A DNA stretch of 64,000 bases from Pseudomonas sp. 8O (lineage in GTDB: Bacteria; Pseudomonadota; Gammaproteobacteria; Pseudomonadales; Pseudomonadaceae): NCBI RefSeq assembly GCF_902506495.1, contig NZ_LR733264.1, positions 1,814,900 through 1,878,899 on the forward strand, in the 5' to 3' direction. Position 1 is the first letter of the stretch. Every line of letters starts with the position of its first letter. The position numbers were made by a program, and so were the translations under genes. Of this stretch, positions 25,354 through 34,128 are shown in pieces. The notes beneath the pieces are model-generated. The model was not told the DNA's origin, ran no database searches, and saw only the letters and a list, made by a program, of their open reading frames with translations.

Positions 25354-27147
25354 CTAGAAGCTCACGCCGAAGCTGAGCGCCAGGAAGTCGCGGTCGACCG
25401 CGACGTTGTAATCACCGCCGAAGAAGTCGGTGTACGACAGGCTGGCGGTGTAGGTATTGCGGTAGTCGGCGTCTATACCGATGCTCACGGCCTTGGAACC
25501 CTCATTGAACAGGCCGTTGGGGCCGTAGCCGTCGACGTCATGCGACCAGGAGACGTTCGGCTTGAGGTTCACCCCGGCGAACACGTTGCTGTACTCCCAG
25601 ATGCCACGCACGCGGTAGCCCCAGGAGGTGCTGGTGACGAAGCCGTGGGTGTCGCCACGGAAGCCATAGGCACCGAACAGCGAATCGCGGCCGTAGCGCA
25701 GGTCTTCACGGCTCTCCAGGCCACCGACATGGGCCATGCCGATCTCGCCGACCAGGGTGAAGCGCCCGGCGCCCATTACCTGATCGAAGAAATGGGTGAA
25801 GGTGGTCTGCACCTGGGTGACTTCCTTGCGCCGGTAACCGACGTTGTCCTGGCCAGGCCCGGCGGCGACCGGTGCAGTGCCAGGGGCGATGGGGTTGAGC
25901 AGGCTCAGGGTCATGTCGGTGGTGTTGATCTGCAGCGGCAGGTTCGGCCGGTAGCTGACCTCACCCGCCCAGGCAGTGCCGGTGGGCAGTGTGGTGGAGA
26001 AGCTCATGCCGTAGAGGCGAATATCCTCCGGGTACTCGAGGTAGTAGCGACCATTGCCGAGCATCACGCTCTGCGCCAGCCCCGCGCCGCTGCCCGGTAC
26101 GATGCCATTGGCGGTGCCAATGATCCCCGGCAGCGCTGCCAGGGTCGCCAGGCCGGCGTTCTGCGTGCTGACGATGGGCGTGCGGCTGTGGTAGTTCATG
26201 AAGTACGCGCCGTACTCGGTCTCGTCACCCAGCCAGCGCAGGGCCAGGCCCCACTGGCCGCTGTCGCGCGCATCGCGATCACCGGCACGCGGCAGGATCA
26301 CCCCTTCGCTGTCGACGCGGAAGCCCTGACCGAACGCAGCAGCAACCGGCTGCAACGGCGCAATGGCTGGCGAGCCGATGTGATAGCCATTGTCACAGCC
26401 ATCGGCGGCCACATCGGCGGTGGAGAAGAAGGTCCCGCAGTTGTCGATGATGGTCTGGTCCCACTCCAGTTGGTAGAAGGCTTCCATGCTCAACTGATCG
26501 GTCAGGCTCTGCGACAGGTAGAGCATGTTCACCGGGATCAGGCCTTCCTTGATCTCCGCGCCTGGGCGGCGGAAGGCGGCCACGTCGATCGGGTTGATGG
26601 CATTGATGCTGTTGCCGATGAAGGTGCTCTCACCCCAGCTCACCACCTGCTTGCCGATCCGCACCGTGCCCGGCAGATCGCCAATGGCGTAGTTGTGGTA
26701 GAGGAATGCATCGAGAATTTCCGCCCCCGAAGACTGGGCGCCCTCCTTGCGATTGCTGTCGTCGATATCCTTGAACAGGCGGCTTTCGTCCTTGAGCTCG
26801 AAGTCGTACCAGTACTTGCCGCGCACGAACACGCCGGTATCGCGGTACTTCAGTTCGAGGTCGTGAATACCCTTGAAGATCTTCGAGAAGGTCTCGCCCT
26901 TCTTGAAGTTCAGGCGTCCATCATCGCCAGTCTGCGCCTGGCCCTGGCCGCCGTTGTTGGGGCCGATCAGATCGCGATCCGGACTGCGCATCGACCAGCT
27001 GGCACCGACCGACAGCGAGCTGTCGAACTGCCCTTCGATCTCACCGATGTTGAAGTTGACGGCCTGCGCCGGTGCGACGAAACCGACGGCGACGGCCAAA
27101 GCCAAGGTGTGCGGCTGGAATAGTCCGGGCCCTGTTGTTCTTGTCAT
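25354..27147 (-). CDS. DUF1302 outer-membrane beta-barrel-like protein
   Basis: A 597-residue exported protein with signal peptide (about residues 1-36, ending APAQA) and alternating beta-barrel-like strands to the end (SLSYTDFFGGDYNVAVDRDF, terminal Phe in FGVSF, the usual outer-membrane signature). DUF1302 family from the blocks FNIGEIEGQFDSSLSVGASW and IGKQVVSWGES. AGGAGA lies seven bases before the ATG at 27147; a longer frame starting at 27219 lacks such a site. Operon with the DUF1329 gene, and possibly under the MalT-like regulator. Confidence 0.9.
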   Translation of the reverse strand: MTRTTGPGLFQPHTLALAVAVGFVAPAQAVNFNIGEIEGQFDSSLSVGASWSMRSPDRDLIGPNNGGQGQAQTGDDGRLNFKKGETFSKIFKGIHDLELKYRDTGVFVRGKYWYDFELKDESRLFKDIDDSNRKEGAQSSGAEILDAFLYHNYAIGDLPGTVRIGKQVVSWGESTFIGNSINAINPIDVAAFRRPGAEIKEGLIPVNMLYLSQSLTDQLSMEAFYQLEWDQTIIDNCGTFFSTADVAADGCDNGYHIGSPAIAPLQPVAAAFGQGFRVDSEGVILPRAGDRDARDSGQWGLALRWLGDETEYGAYFMNYHSRTPIVSTQNAGLATLAALPGIIGTANGIVPGSGAGLAQSVMLGNGRYYLEYPEDIRLYGMSFSTTLPTGTAWAGEVSYRPNLPLQINTTDMTLSLLNPIAPGTAPVAAGPGQDNVGYRRKEVTQVQTTFTHFFDQVMGAGRFTLVGEIGMAHVGGLESREDLRYGRDSLFGAYGFRGDTHGFVTSTSWGYRVRGIWEYSNVFAGVNLKPNVSWSHDVDGYGPNGLFNEGSKAVSIGIDADYRNTYTASLSYTDFFGGDYNVAVDRDFLALSFGVSF

Positions 27148-27473
27148 GCGGGTCTCCTGAAGTGGGGTGCAACTGCAGGGAACCCTACGCAGCGACCACA
27201 TCCCGGATAAGCGCACCAAGGAGGGATTTCATCTGTCGCCCGAAAGGATGAATGGCGCCCTGGCGCGGGCCGCAGGCCGCGACACTCAGCGTGCTGAATG
27301 ACGGGGTATCAGAGAGGTAGGGAACTATTCATTGTTATTGGCAGACCGTGCCGCCCAATGCGCTGCGGCGCTGAACTGCAGGGGCGGCACACCGCCGCGA
27401 ACAGGGCGCGCGAAGCCCGGACAAGACAGGGCTGGAACGACGGCCGCCGGGAGCGCCTAAATCCGATCACCAT
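27148..27473. other. 326-bp intergenic region upstream of the DUF1302 gene
   Basis: It holds the presumed minus-strand promoter and leader of the DUF1302/DUF1329 operon. I see no protein frame with family resemblance, no repeat of the classes found elsewhere, and no clear operator. Confidence 0.4.
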
Positions 27474-27501
27474 CGGCAGAGCCCGAAATCGGGCTCTGCC
27501 G
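27474..27501 (-). terminator. Perfect 13-bp hairpin after the hydrolase gene
   Basis: CGGCAGAGCCCGA-AA-TCGGGCTCTGCCG lies six bases past the stop codon of the hydrolase. There is no T-run, so it may be a stability or Rho-assisted element rather than a classical terminator. Confidence 0.6.
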
Positions 27502-27507
27502 GGTCGC

Positions 27508-28524
27508 TCAGTTGCTGCCGACCGCCAGTTCGCGCAACAGGACCTCGTGGAACAGCACCGGCGCTTCGACCTGCGGCGAATGGCCCAGCTCCGGCCACTC
27601 CACGAGTTTTGCCTCGGGAATCGCCTCGGCAGTCTTGCGACCCAGTTCCGGGTAGTTGCCAAGGCGCTGCGCGACTTCTTCCGGCGCACGATTGGCGCCT
27701 GGGGCGGTGCGATCCTTGCCTCCGATCAGCAGCAGGGTCGGCGCCTTGATGTTGGCAAACTCGTGCACCACAGGCTGAGTGAACAGCATCTCTGCCGTCT
27801 GGGCCTGGTTCCAGGCGACGATCTGCTTGCCCGGGCCGCTGTACATACCATTGAGCATGTCGACCCAGCGGTCGTACTCGGGCTTCCACACACCGTTGTA
27901 GTAGAACTTCAGTTGGTAGTTCTTGATGCCGTCGTAGGAGGTCTTCAACTCCCCCTGGTAAAGCTGGTCCACCGTCACGTAGGGCACGCCCTCCGCCTGC
28001 CAGTCCTCCAGACCGATAGGGTTGACCAGCACCAGCTTCTCGACACGCGAGGCATGACTCAGGGCGTAGCGCGCGGCCAACATGCCACCCATGGAATGGC
28101 CGATCACCGTGGCCTTCTCCACACCCAACGACTCGAGCAACGCGTCGGTATTGCTGGCCAGTTGGCCGAAGCTGAACTGATAGCCACGTGGCTTGCTCGA
28201 ACTGCAGAAACCGATCTGATCCGGCGCGATCACGCGGTAGCCGACATCGCTCAGCGCCTTGATGGTCGCCTCCCAGGTCGCGCCGCAGAAATTCTTGCCA
28301 TGCAGCAGCACCGCCGTACGACCATTGGCCTGGCCGGCTGGCTTCACGTCCATGTAGCCCATCGACAGAGCCTGCTGCTGCGAACTGAATTCGAAGCGCT
28401 GGATCGGGTGGGGATACTCGAAACCTTCCAGCTGAGGGCCATACCCGGCCTGCGGCGAAGCCTGGAGCGCGGAGAGGGGAAGGAGGCTGGCGGAAAGTGT
28501 CGCGAGGAGCAGGGTTTTCTTCAC
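27508..28524 (-). CDS. Exported alpha/beta-fold hydrolase
   Basis: A 338-residue serine hydrolase with signal peptide (MKKTLLLATLSASLLPLSAL, cleavage near residue 22). Oxyanion loop HGKNF at 75-79, nucleophile elbow GHSMGG at 142-147 (Ser144), acid in LLLIGGKDRTAPG and His in ELGHSPQ: the triad is complete. Similar to periplasmic epoxide-hydrolase/haloperoxidase-like hydrolases; the substrate is unknown. The start codon is GTG (28524) with AGGA eight bases upstream, and overlaps by four bases (GTGA) the stop of a 54-codon upstream frame. Confidence 0.88.
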   Translation of the reverse strand: MKKTLLLATLSASLLPLSALQASPQAGYGPQLEGFEYPHPIQRFEFSSQQQALSMGYMDVKPAGQANGRTAVLLHGKNFCGATWEATIKALSDVGYRVIAPDQIGFCSSSKPRGYQFSFGQLASNTDALLESLGVEKATVIGHSMGGMLAARYALSHASRVEKLVLVNPIGLEDWQAEGVPYVTVDQLYQGELKTSYDGIKNYQLKFYYNGVWKPEYDRWVDMLNGMYSGPGKQIVAWNQAQTAEMLFTQPVVHEFANIKAPTLLLIGGKDRTAPGANRAPEEVAQRLGNYPELGRKTAEAIPEAKLVEWPELGHSPQVEAPVLFHEVLLRELAVGSN

Positions 28525-28685
28525 GGGCGCATTCCTGTATCGGGGTTCAATGCTGAACGCCTGCTACGACCAGACGCAGGCGTAAAGAAGCGATCGACTA
28601 TAGCAACCGCCCCCACCACCAAGGTGGCAATGCATTGCAGGATATGACCGAAAACCTTGAGATAGAGCCTTCCGGCGAAGCTCAT
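28521..28685 (-). CDS. Possible 54-residue single-pass membrane peptide
   Basis: A short frame MSFAGRLYLKVFGHILQ... with one hydrophobic segment (about residues 12-30) begins 26 bases after the phospholipase-D-like gene, with GGAG five bases before the ATG. It ends in a GTGA overlap with the hydrolase start. The spacing fits translational coupling, but there is no recognisable family, so it may be chance. Confidence 0.35.
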   Translation of the reverse strand: MSFAGRLYLKVFGHILQCIATLVVGAVAIVDRFFTPASGRSRRSALNPDTGMRP

Positions 28686-28710
28686 GGCTCCGGGCGGATC
28701 GCTCAGGCGT

Positions 28711-29871
28711 TCAGCGCCAGCGATCGAGCACATTCACCGCCAACCGATCCAGCCAACCCCACAGGCGCTGTTGCGCACGACGCCACCAGGGGCGCTGGTG
28801 CCAATCGTCGAGGGTGATTTCGCGGCTGACGCCAAAATCCTCGATGAAGCTGGCCGTCACTGCTCGGGTAAAATCCGGGTCCAGCGCCTCGACATTGGCG
28901 TCGAGATTGAAGCGCAGGTTCCAGTGGTCGAAGTTGCACGAGCCGACGCTGACCCAATCGTCCACCAGCACCATCTTCAGGTGCAGAAAACGCGGCTGAT
29001 ACTCGAAAATGCGCACGCCAGCCCTGAGCAGTTTCGGGTAATAGCGCTGCCCGGCAAAACGCACCGGCGGGTGATCGGTGTTGCGCCCGGCCAACAGCAG
29101 GCGCACTTCCACCCCACGTGCGGCTGCGCGGCGCAGGGCACGGCGGATTTTCCAGGTCGGCAGGAAGTAAGGCGTGGCCAGCCAGACGCGCTGCTTGGCG
29201 CCCTTCAGCGCGCGCAACAGTGAGAGCAGAATGTCGCGATGCTGTGCCGCGTCGGCATAGGCGACACGCCCGAGACCAACCCCGACCGGCGGGCACTCGG
29301 GCAGGCTCAGCGGTATCGGCTGATGACTCGGGCGCCAGGAAAATCGTGCGCGCCAAAGTTGCTCGAACAGCTGTTGCCAGTCGCCCACCAGCGGTCCTTC
29401 GATCTCCACCATGACTTCGTGCCAGGGACTTCGAGGCTCGTCTGGCAACCAGAATTCATCGGTGGAGCCGGTGCCGCCAACGTAGGCCAGGCGCTGGTCC
29501 ACCAGCAGCAGCTTGCGGTGATCGCGGTGAAAATTGCGGATACCCCGCCGCCAGCGCACCGGGTTGTACCAGCGCAGCTGTACACCGGCGGCCTGCATGC
29601 GCTCACGCAACGCGATGCCCAGGCCTGCCGCACCGTAGGCATCGAACAGACCACGCACCCTCACCCCGCGCTCAGCCGCAAGGCACAGCGCGTCGACCAG
29701 ACGCTCGCTGCAGCGGCCGTCTTCGATCAGATAGAGCTCGATTTCCACCTGCTGCCGGGCGCCCTCGATGGCTGCCAGCATGCGCGGGAAAAACACCGGG
29801 CCGTCCAGCAGCAATTCGAAGCGATTGCCGCCTCGCCAGGGAAAGATGCTGCCGCGCGCATGCACGCTCAA
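28711..29871 (-). CDS. clsB: Cardiolipin synthase B-like phospholipase D protein
   Basis: A 386-residue protein with two HxKx4D motifs: His118-Lys120-Asp125 (HRKLLLVD) and His297-Lys299-Asp304 (HLKMVLVD). It lacks the N-terminal transmembrane helices of ClsA, matching ClsB, which makes cardiolipin from phosphatidylglycerol plus another phospholipid. It overlaps the upstream YceI gene by ATGA, so they are translationally coupled. Assignment to ClsB rather than another PLD protein rests on length and domain order. Confidence 0.85.
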   Translation of the reverse strand: MSVHARGSIFPWRGGNRFELLLDGPVFFPRMLAAIEGARQQVEIELYLIEDGRCSERLVDALCLAAERGVRVRGLFDAYGAAGLGIALRERMQAAGVQLRWYNPVRWRRGIRNFHRDHRKLLLVDQRLAYVGGTGSTDEFWLPDEPRSPWHEVMVEIEGPLVGDWQQLFEQLWRARFSWRPSHQPIPLSLPECPPVGVGLGRVAYADAAQHRDILLSLLRALKGAKQRVWLATPYFLPTWKIRRALRRAAARGVEVRLLLAGRNTDHPPVRFAGQRYYPKLLRAGVRIFEYQPRFLHLKMVLVDDWVSVGSCNFDHWNLRFNLDANVEALDPDFTRAVTASFIEDFGVSREITLDDWHQRPWWRRAQQRLWGWLDRLAVNVLDRWR

Positions 29872-30440
29872 CGCGCCGTGAAGATCAGCACGGCACCCAC
29901 CGGCACCGACAGGCTGATGGCCGGCAGTTCGGCGATTTTACGCAGCGCCTCGATGCCACTGGCCAGGGCGAAATCTTCGGCGTGCAGCACCAGCGGCGCC
30001 AGGGTCACCACCTGGAAGCGGCGATCATCGAGGCGCGTGACCAGCAGTTCGCTGTCCAGTTCGCGCGTACGCTCGTTGAGGGTCAGTTGCAGAGGCAACC
30101 GCAACTCCAGCTGCGCGCCAGGTGCCAGGTCGGTCAATTGCGGCAGGTTGACCTGGGCAGTGATGCGCGCCTCGGGCAGACGCGAGGTGTCGAACAGCAT
30201 GGCACGCAGGCGCTCGTCACGCAGCGGGATACCGGTGCTCAGCGAATCAAGATCCACGCGCAGGCGCGCGCGCCCATCGGCCGCGATCTGCCCGTGCAGA
30301 GTGAGAAAGCGATGCACCTCCGACTGGCTGCCGGAATGGGTGGAGATGAACGAAAGACGCGAAGATTCGTTGTCCAGATACCAGTCGGCGTGAACGGGCA
30401 AGGCAGCGGCAAGCAACAGGGCGAGAAGCGAACGGCGCAT
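29868..30440 (-). CDS. YceI-family periplasmic protein
   Basis: A 190-residue protein with a signal peptide (MRRSLLALLLAAALPVHA, then DWYLDNESSRLSFISTHSG). It shows the YceI lipocalin-like barrel features: paired beta-strands, SLSTGIPLRDERLRAMLFDT, and LPLQLTLNERTREL. YceI proteins bind isoprenoid-like lipids such as polyprenyl pyrophosphate or ubiquinone precursors. I chose the start at 30440 because it gives the signal peptide; the longer upstream frame crosses a REP element. Confidence 0.85.
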   Translation of the reverse strand: MRRSLLALLLAAALPVHADWYLDNESSRLSFISTHSGSQSEVHRFLTLHGQIAADGRARLRVDLDSLSTGIPLRDERLRAMLFDTSRLPEARITAQVNLPQLTDLAPGAQLELRLPLQLTLNERTRELDSELLVTRLDDRRFQVVTLAPLVLHAEDFALASGIEALRKIAELPAISLSVPVGAVLIFTAR

Positions 30441-30520
30441 GAGAACTCGAAAAAGGCGTGACCAGGCGGCAACGATAGTCGCCACGGCCCGCCTTGCAAA
30501 GCCCGGCGCCTCTTCCACCC

Positions 30521-30580
30521 GTAGCCCGGATGCAATCCGGGAGCACCTCACCAACATGCCCCGGACTTCATCCGGGCTAC
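30521..30580. repeat. REP-type palindrome (GTAGCCCGGATGCAATCCGGG class)
   Basis: An imperfect inverted copy of the element seen at 19159-19218, lying upstream of the YceI gene. Confidence 0.8.
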
Positions 30581-30643
30581 GCGCTTGGCTTCCCTCTCCC
30601 ATTCATGGGGCACGCCTGGTGGAGAGGAGTCCGGGGAGAGGCC

Positions 30644-30964
30644 CTACTCATTCGGCAGTAGCTGACAGCCCTGCCGCTCACCCAGCCAGACCGCGCTGTG
30701 GGTGCGACCCAGGCCGCTGGCGGTGACGCGCTTGGCGCTCGCGTCATCGAGCAGGCTGCTGATCGGTACATACTGCTTCACATAGCCTTCGCAATAGGCC
30801 GCCGGGTTGCCACTGACGTAGCGGCAGGAGCAGTACTCCTTGGCCGTATAGGCGCCGATGATGTCGGGGAACGCCGCCAGATGCGCACGATTCGGCCAGG
30901 CCCAGGCCAGCAGCAGAATCACCAACAGCGCCACCACGCTGAGAATCGGATGACGACGAATCAT
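30644..30964 (-). CDS. Hypothetical membrane-anchored Cys-rich protein (amidase-leader type)
   Basis: A 106-residue protein with a single N-terminal hydrophobic segment (residues 7-24) and a periplasmic part with four Cys (YCSCRYVSGNPAAYCEGY, and GCQLLP). No family name comes to mind. It overlaps the preceding beta-lactamase-like gene by ATGA, so the two are made together and may cooperate in the periplasm. Confidence 0.75.
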   Translation of the reverse strand: MIRRHPILSVVALLVILLLAWAWPNRAHLAAFPDIIGAYTAKEYCSCRYVSGNPAAYCEGYVKQYVPISSLLDDASAKRVTASGLGRTHSAVWLGERQGCQLLPNE

Positions 30965-32079
30965 GGCTGCACCTCCGTGGCGAAAGCCGCCTGCACGCGT
31001 TTGAGCAGTTCGTTGTGCTGGAAGCTGCCGTCGCGGTCATCGGCGTAGCGCACCACCACCAGTTTTTCCTCGGGCATCACGTACAGCCCCTGCCCCCAAT
31101 GCCCGAGCGCAGCGATGGTATCGGCCGGTGCATCCGGCCAGGGTCGCGCGCTGCCCGGCAGTTCGGCATTGAGCCACCAATGCCCGCCTGGGACGGCATC
31201 GCCCGGCTTGGCCAACTGCGGCTGATAGCTGGCGAAAGGCGTGGATACGAAATCGACCCAGGCAGCCGGCAACAACTGGCGTTCGCCCCAGCGGCCGCCT
31301 CGCTGCATCAGCAGACCGACACGGGCCAGGTCGCGCGCAGTCATGTAGGCGTAGGAGGAAGCGATGAACGTGCCGCTGGCGTCGCGCTCCCACACTGCAC
31401 GGGTGATGCCCAGCGGCTCGAACAGCGCCGTCCAGGGATAGTCGGCATAGGCTGGCTCGCCGACCATGCCACGCAACGCGGCCGCCAGCACGTTGCTGTC
31501 GCCGCTGGAATAACGAAAGCGCGTCCCTGGCGCGGCGTCTGCGGCATGCGCGGCGGTGAAGGCGGCCATGTCGGCGCGACCGCGGGTGTAGAGCATGGCC
31601 ACCACCGAGGATTTCAGCGGCGCGTATTCATAGTCCTCTTCCCAGGCCAGACCCGAGGCCCAGTTGAGCAAGTGTCCGATCTTGATCTGCGGATGCTCGG
31701 CCATCGCCGGGTAGTACTGCGCAGCGGGCGCGTCGAGCCTGAAGCGCCCTTCGCCATAAGCCACACCCAAGGTGCTGGCCAGCAGACTCTTGGCCATCGA
31801 CCAGGAGAGATGCGCAGTCTGCACCGTGGTCGGTTCGGCATAGCGCTCGTAGACGATCTGCCCGTCGCGGATCACCAGCAGCGCATCGGTGCGCACGCCC
31901 GTGCGTTCGGCGTCATTGCGTTCCGGGAAGGCGTAATGTTCGAGCTCGGCCAGCGCGGCGCTCTCGACGCGTGGCTGGCTCTGCCAGTCGGGTTGCGGCC
32001 AGTTTTCCGCCAGGGCGGTGCTGGCAGCCAGGCTGAAACCGAGCGCCAGGCTCAGTCGACGAAGCAAGGAGGTGGACAT
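30961..32079 (-). CDS. Beta-lactamase-family serine hydrolase (class C/esterase type)
   Basis: A 372-residue exported protein: signal peptide residues 1-24 (STALA before ENWPQ), the nucleophile motif SMAK at 94-97 (SxxK), RYSSGDSNVLA as the YxN-like second motif (Tyr-Ser-Ser), and GHWGQGLYV as the third (KTG-like) motif. It belongs to the penicillin-binding-protein/EstB-like group, usually esterases or amidohydrolases of cell-wall or nylon-oligomer type and rarely true AmpC. Coupled to the downstream 106-residue membrane protein. Confidence 0.88.
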   Translation of the reverse strand: MSTSLLRRLSLALGFSLAASTALAENWPQPDWQSQPRVESAALAELEHYAFPERNDAERTGVRTDALLVIRDGQIVYERYAEPTTVQTAHLSWSMAKSLLASTLGVAYGEGRFRLDAPAAQYYPAMAEHPQIKIGHLLNWASGLAWEEDYEYAPLKSSVVAMLYTRGRADMAAFTAAHAADAAPGTRFRYSSGDSNVLAAALRGMVGEPAYADYPWTALFEPLGITRAVWERDASGTFIASSYAYMTARDLARVGLLMQRGGRWGERQLLPAAWVDFVSTPFASYQPQLAKPGDAVPGGHWWLNAELPGSARPWPDAPADTIAALGHWGQGLYVMPEEKLVVVRYADDRDGSFQHNELLKRVQAAFATEVQP

Positions 32080-32176
32080 GGGCGGCCTCGATCAGAAATC
32101 GTGGCGCACCCTAGCATGGCCATGGTGACGGCTTGAAGTGACGAAAACGCCATCCCCCACCTTCATTCAGGCAGGG

Positions 32177-32235
32177 GTAGGGTGCGCCGTGCGCACCGAT
32201 TGCCAAGTGGTATCGGTGCGCACAGCGCACCCTAC
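32177..32235. repeat. Long palindrome (GTAGGGTGCGC class)
   Basis: An almost perfect inverted repeat, with arms GTAGGGTGCGCcGTGCGCACCG and its complement around an 11-base loop. It lies between two minus-strand genes. Partial copies of the same class occur at 39678-39812, 44615-44736, 58391-58412 and 62371-62430. Confidence 0.8.
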
Positions 32236-32237
32236 CG

Positions 32238-33023
32238 CTATCTGGGCAGTTGGTAATCCTCCGGCCCCATCAGGTCGAGACCGCATTCGAGGTTCTCGAT
32301 CCAGTAGAGAAAGGCGCTGATCATTTCCGGGCCGACGAAGGGCCGACCGTGCTGCGGCACGATCATCGCCACATCCATCTGCCGCACCATCGCCGCCCAC
32401 AGGCGACACGCCTTGTTGCCCGCCATGTAGCGGCGGTGGAAGCCCTCCATGTTCGGCACATGGTTGACGAAGTCGCGTACCGGCGTGGCGTCATCGACCA
32501 TCGAGGCGCCCATGTCACCGGAGAAGAGGATCTTGCTCACCGGGTCATACACCTGGAAGTTACCCACCGAGTGCAGGAAATGCGCCGGCACGGCCTTGAG
32601 CGAGCATTTGCCCAGTGGAATGCTCTGGCCGCGATCCGGCAACGCGATAATGCGATCGAAGGTGTTGATGCCACGACTCAGCACCAGGTAATTGGCGGTC
32701 AGGTGCGGCAGGAAACGCGCCCATAGCTTGGAGCAGATCACCCGCGCACGGGTGTGCAGCAGCCACTTGTCCAGCGAGGCGATGATGTCCGGGTCCTGGT
32801 GCGAAGCGAAGATGTAGGTCAGGTCCTGCACCGGGATGTGCTTGGACAGCTCCAGCGACAGCGGCGTGTAGGTCAGGTCACCGCCCGGATCGAGCAGCAG
32901 GTACTGCTCGTTGTCGGTGATCAGGAACTGGTTGGATTGCACGCCTTCGCCGCTGACCAGGTCATCGAACATCAGGCATTGGTGGCTGCCGTTATCGAAC
33001 AGCACGATGGGCTCGCGGCGCAT
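32238..33023 (-). CDS. MBL-fold metalloprotein (ODP/FprA-like diiron oxygen-binding type)
   Basis: A 261-residue protein of the metallo-beta-lactamase fold. The usual HxHxDH is replaced by HQDPDI (FASHQDPDIIASL), as in oxygen-binding diiron (ODP) and flavodiiron-like proteins; further ligands are probably in AHFLHSVGN, SGDMGASM and VPQHGRP. No flavodoxin domain is attached. An Anr/FNR box lies 57-70 bases upstream (33080-33093), so expression should rise at low oxygen. A role in oxygen or NO sensing or reduction is inference from family and regulation. Confidence 0.85.
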   Translation of the reverse strand: MRREPIVLFDNGSHQCLMFDDLVSGEGVQSNQFLITDNEQYLLLDPGGDLTYTPLSLELSKHIPVQDLTYIFASHQDPDIIASLDKWLLHTRARVICSKLWARFLPHLTANYLVLSRGINTFDRIIALPDRGQSIPLGKCSLKAVPAHFLHSVGNFQVYDPVSKILFSGDMGASMVDDATPVRDFVNHVPNMEGFHRRYMAGNKACRLWAAMVRQMDVAMIVPQHGRPFVGPEMISAFLYWIENLECGLDLMGPEDYQLPR

Positions 33024-33079
33024 GGAAACCTCTTGGATGATTCGCGAGGCAACCTTATGCGTACGACCGCCAGCCAGTA

Positions 33080-33093
33080 CTGATATGGATCAA
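33080..33093 (-). promoter_or_regulatory. Anr/FNR box TTGAT-N4-ATCAG
   Basis: On the minus strand TTGATCCATATCAG matches the Anr consensus TTGAT-N4-ATCAA at 9 of 10 defined positions. With class II geometry the start of transcription would be near 33045, 22 bases before the MBL-fold start codon. It overlaps the stop codon of the upstream gene. Confidence 0.75.
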
Positions 33094-33980
33094 CGGGCGG
33101 CGACAATCCGCCGCGCGTTCTCCAGGCGCTTGCTGCGCGCCGCCTCGGCGATGCGCAGCAAGCCCTTGTCGCGCTGCCACAGCTCGGCCCATTGCGCCGG
33201 GCCAGCGGCAAAGGCCGCCTCCAGCTCGCCCGCCAACGCCTGCTGCGTGGCGAACAACCCGGCCAGCAACAGATGGGTAGTGGGCGCATCGGGCGCCTGC
33301 CGAGCGACCTCGGCACAGCCGGCCAGCAGCGCCTGCAGACGCAACAGCAGCGCTTCAGGCCAGCCAGAATCGCGCCCCACACCAAATTGCCAGGCGACAA
33401 CAGCAGTGAGTACGTGCACATCTTCCAGGGTGCGGAAGGGTTTGACGTAGTCGCTCCAGCCGTCGCCGGCCAGACGCTCGCCCTGGGCCTGCTCCAGGTG
33501 CAGTCGCGCATGGCCGATATCCGGCATCAACGGCAGTGCCGGCAGCGGCTCGATACAAACGCCCGGCGCGCCCTGGCGTACCACGCCGAGCGCCAGCCGC
33601 GGCGCTTCACCCTCACCTTCCTCGCGCGCCGCCACCAGCAGCCAGTCGGCGCATTCGGCGGCGGTGACGAAATCCTTGCGCCCGGTGATCTGCAGGCCAT
33701 CGATGCGTGTGTTCATGTCCGCCGGCCGAGTGCTGCGGTTCTCCGTCACGCACAGGGCGCCGGCCGTCCAGGGCGCTGCAGGCCAGAGCACGCGCAACGC
33801 CGCCTGATAGCCGGCGAGAAACGCCAACCCCGGCGTAGCCGCCTGCAGGCCGCCCAACAGCGCCAGCTCGAAAGGTTGCGGCGTGCCGCCCAGACGCACC
33901 AGCAAGCGGGCGTACCAGTCTTCCAGGCCCGCCTCGGCAGTCAGGCGTTCACCGGGCTGAAACAGACTCGACCAGGGCAT
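33090..33980 (-). CDS. Short acyl-CoA-dehydrogenase-like protein
   Basis: A 296-residue protein with weak but recognisable acyl-CoA dehydrogenase layout: GLAFLAGYQAALRVLWP, LCVTENRSTRPADMNTRIDG (loop usually CxTEP), LQITGRKDFVTAAECADWLLV (G-K-x-F-x-x-x-A motif) and a helical C-terminal part. It is about 80 residues shorter than usual members and the catalytic Glu region is not evident, so it may be non-catalytic or act on an unusual acyl carrier. The ATG at 33980 has GAGGAG ten bases upstream and is preferred over the GTG at 34019. It diverges from olsB. Confidence 0.7.
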   Translation of the reverse strand: MPWSSLFQPGERLTAEAGLEDWYARLLVRLGGTPQPFELALLGGLQAATPGLAFLAGYQAALRVLWPAAPWTAGALCVTENRSTRPADMNTRIDGLQITGRKDFVTAAECADWLLVAAREEGEGEAPRLALGVVRQGAPGVCIEPLPALPLMPDIGHARLHLEQAQGERLAGDGWSDYVKPFRTLEDVHVLTAVVAWQFGVGRDSGWPEALLLRLQALLAGCAEVARQAPDAPTTHLLLAGLFATQQALAGELEAAFAAGPAQWAELWQRDKGLLRIAEAARSKRLENARRIVAAR

Positions 33981-34128
33981 CGCACAGGCTCCTCGCAGCA
34001 GCATTTGCGCCGCTGTCACATAAGCATAAGAAAAGCGTCACGGTGGTGACACTGCAGCTACCTAGCCTGAGCTTGCCCAACAAGATCGACCGGCTGCAAG
34101 CACTCAGCCGGCACACGGAGGATCTGGC

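Noticed and set aside
23746..27123. 1125-codon plus-strand frame
   Set aside because: Runs antisense through the DUF1329 and DUF1302 genes, which have signal peptides, ribosome sites and family blocks.
30961..32079. AmpC-type resistance beta-lactamase
   Set aside because: SMAK, YSS and HWG motifs fit the broader esterase/amidohydrolase group; no AmpR-type regulator adjoins it.
34013..34040. Pho box upstream of olsB
   Set aside because: Only one half (CTGTCACA) is convincing; the second half is too far from consensus.
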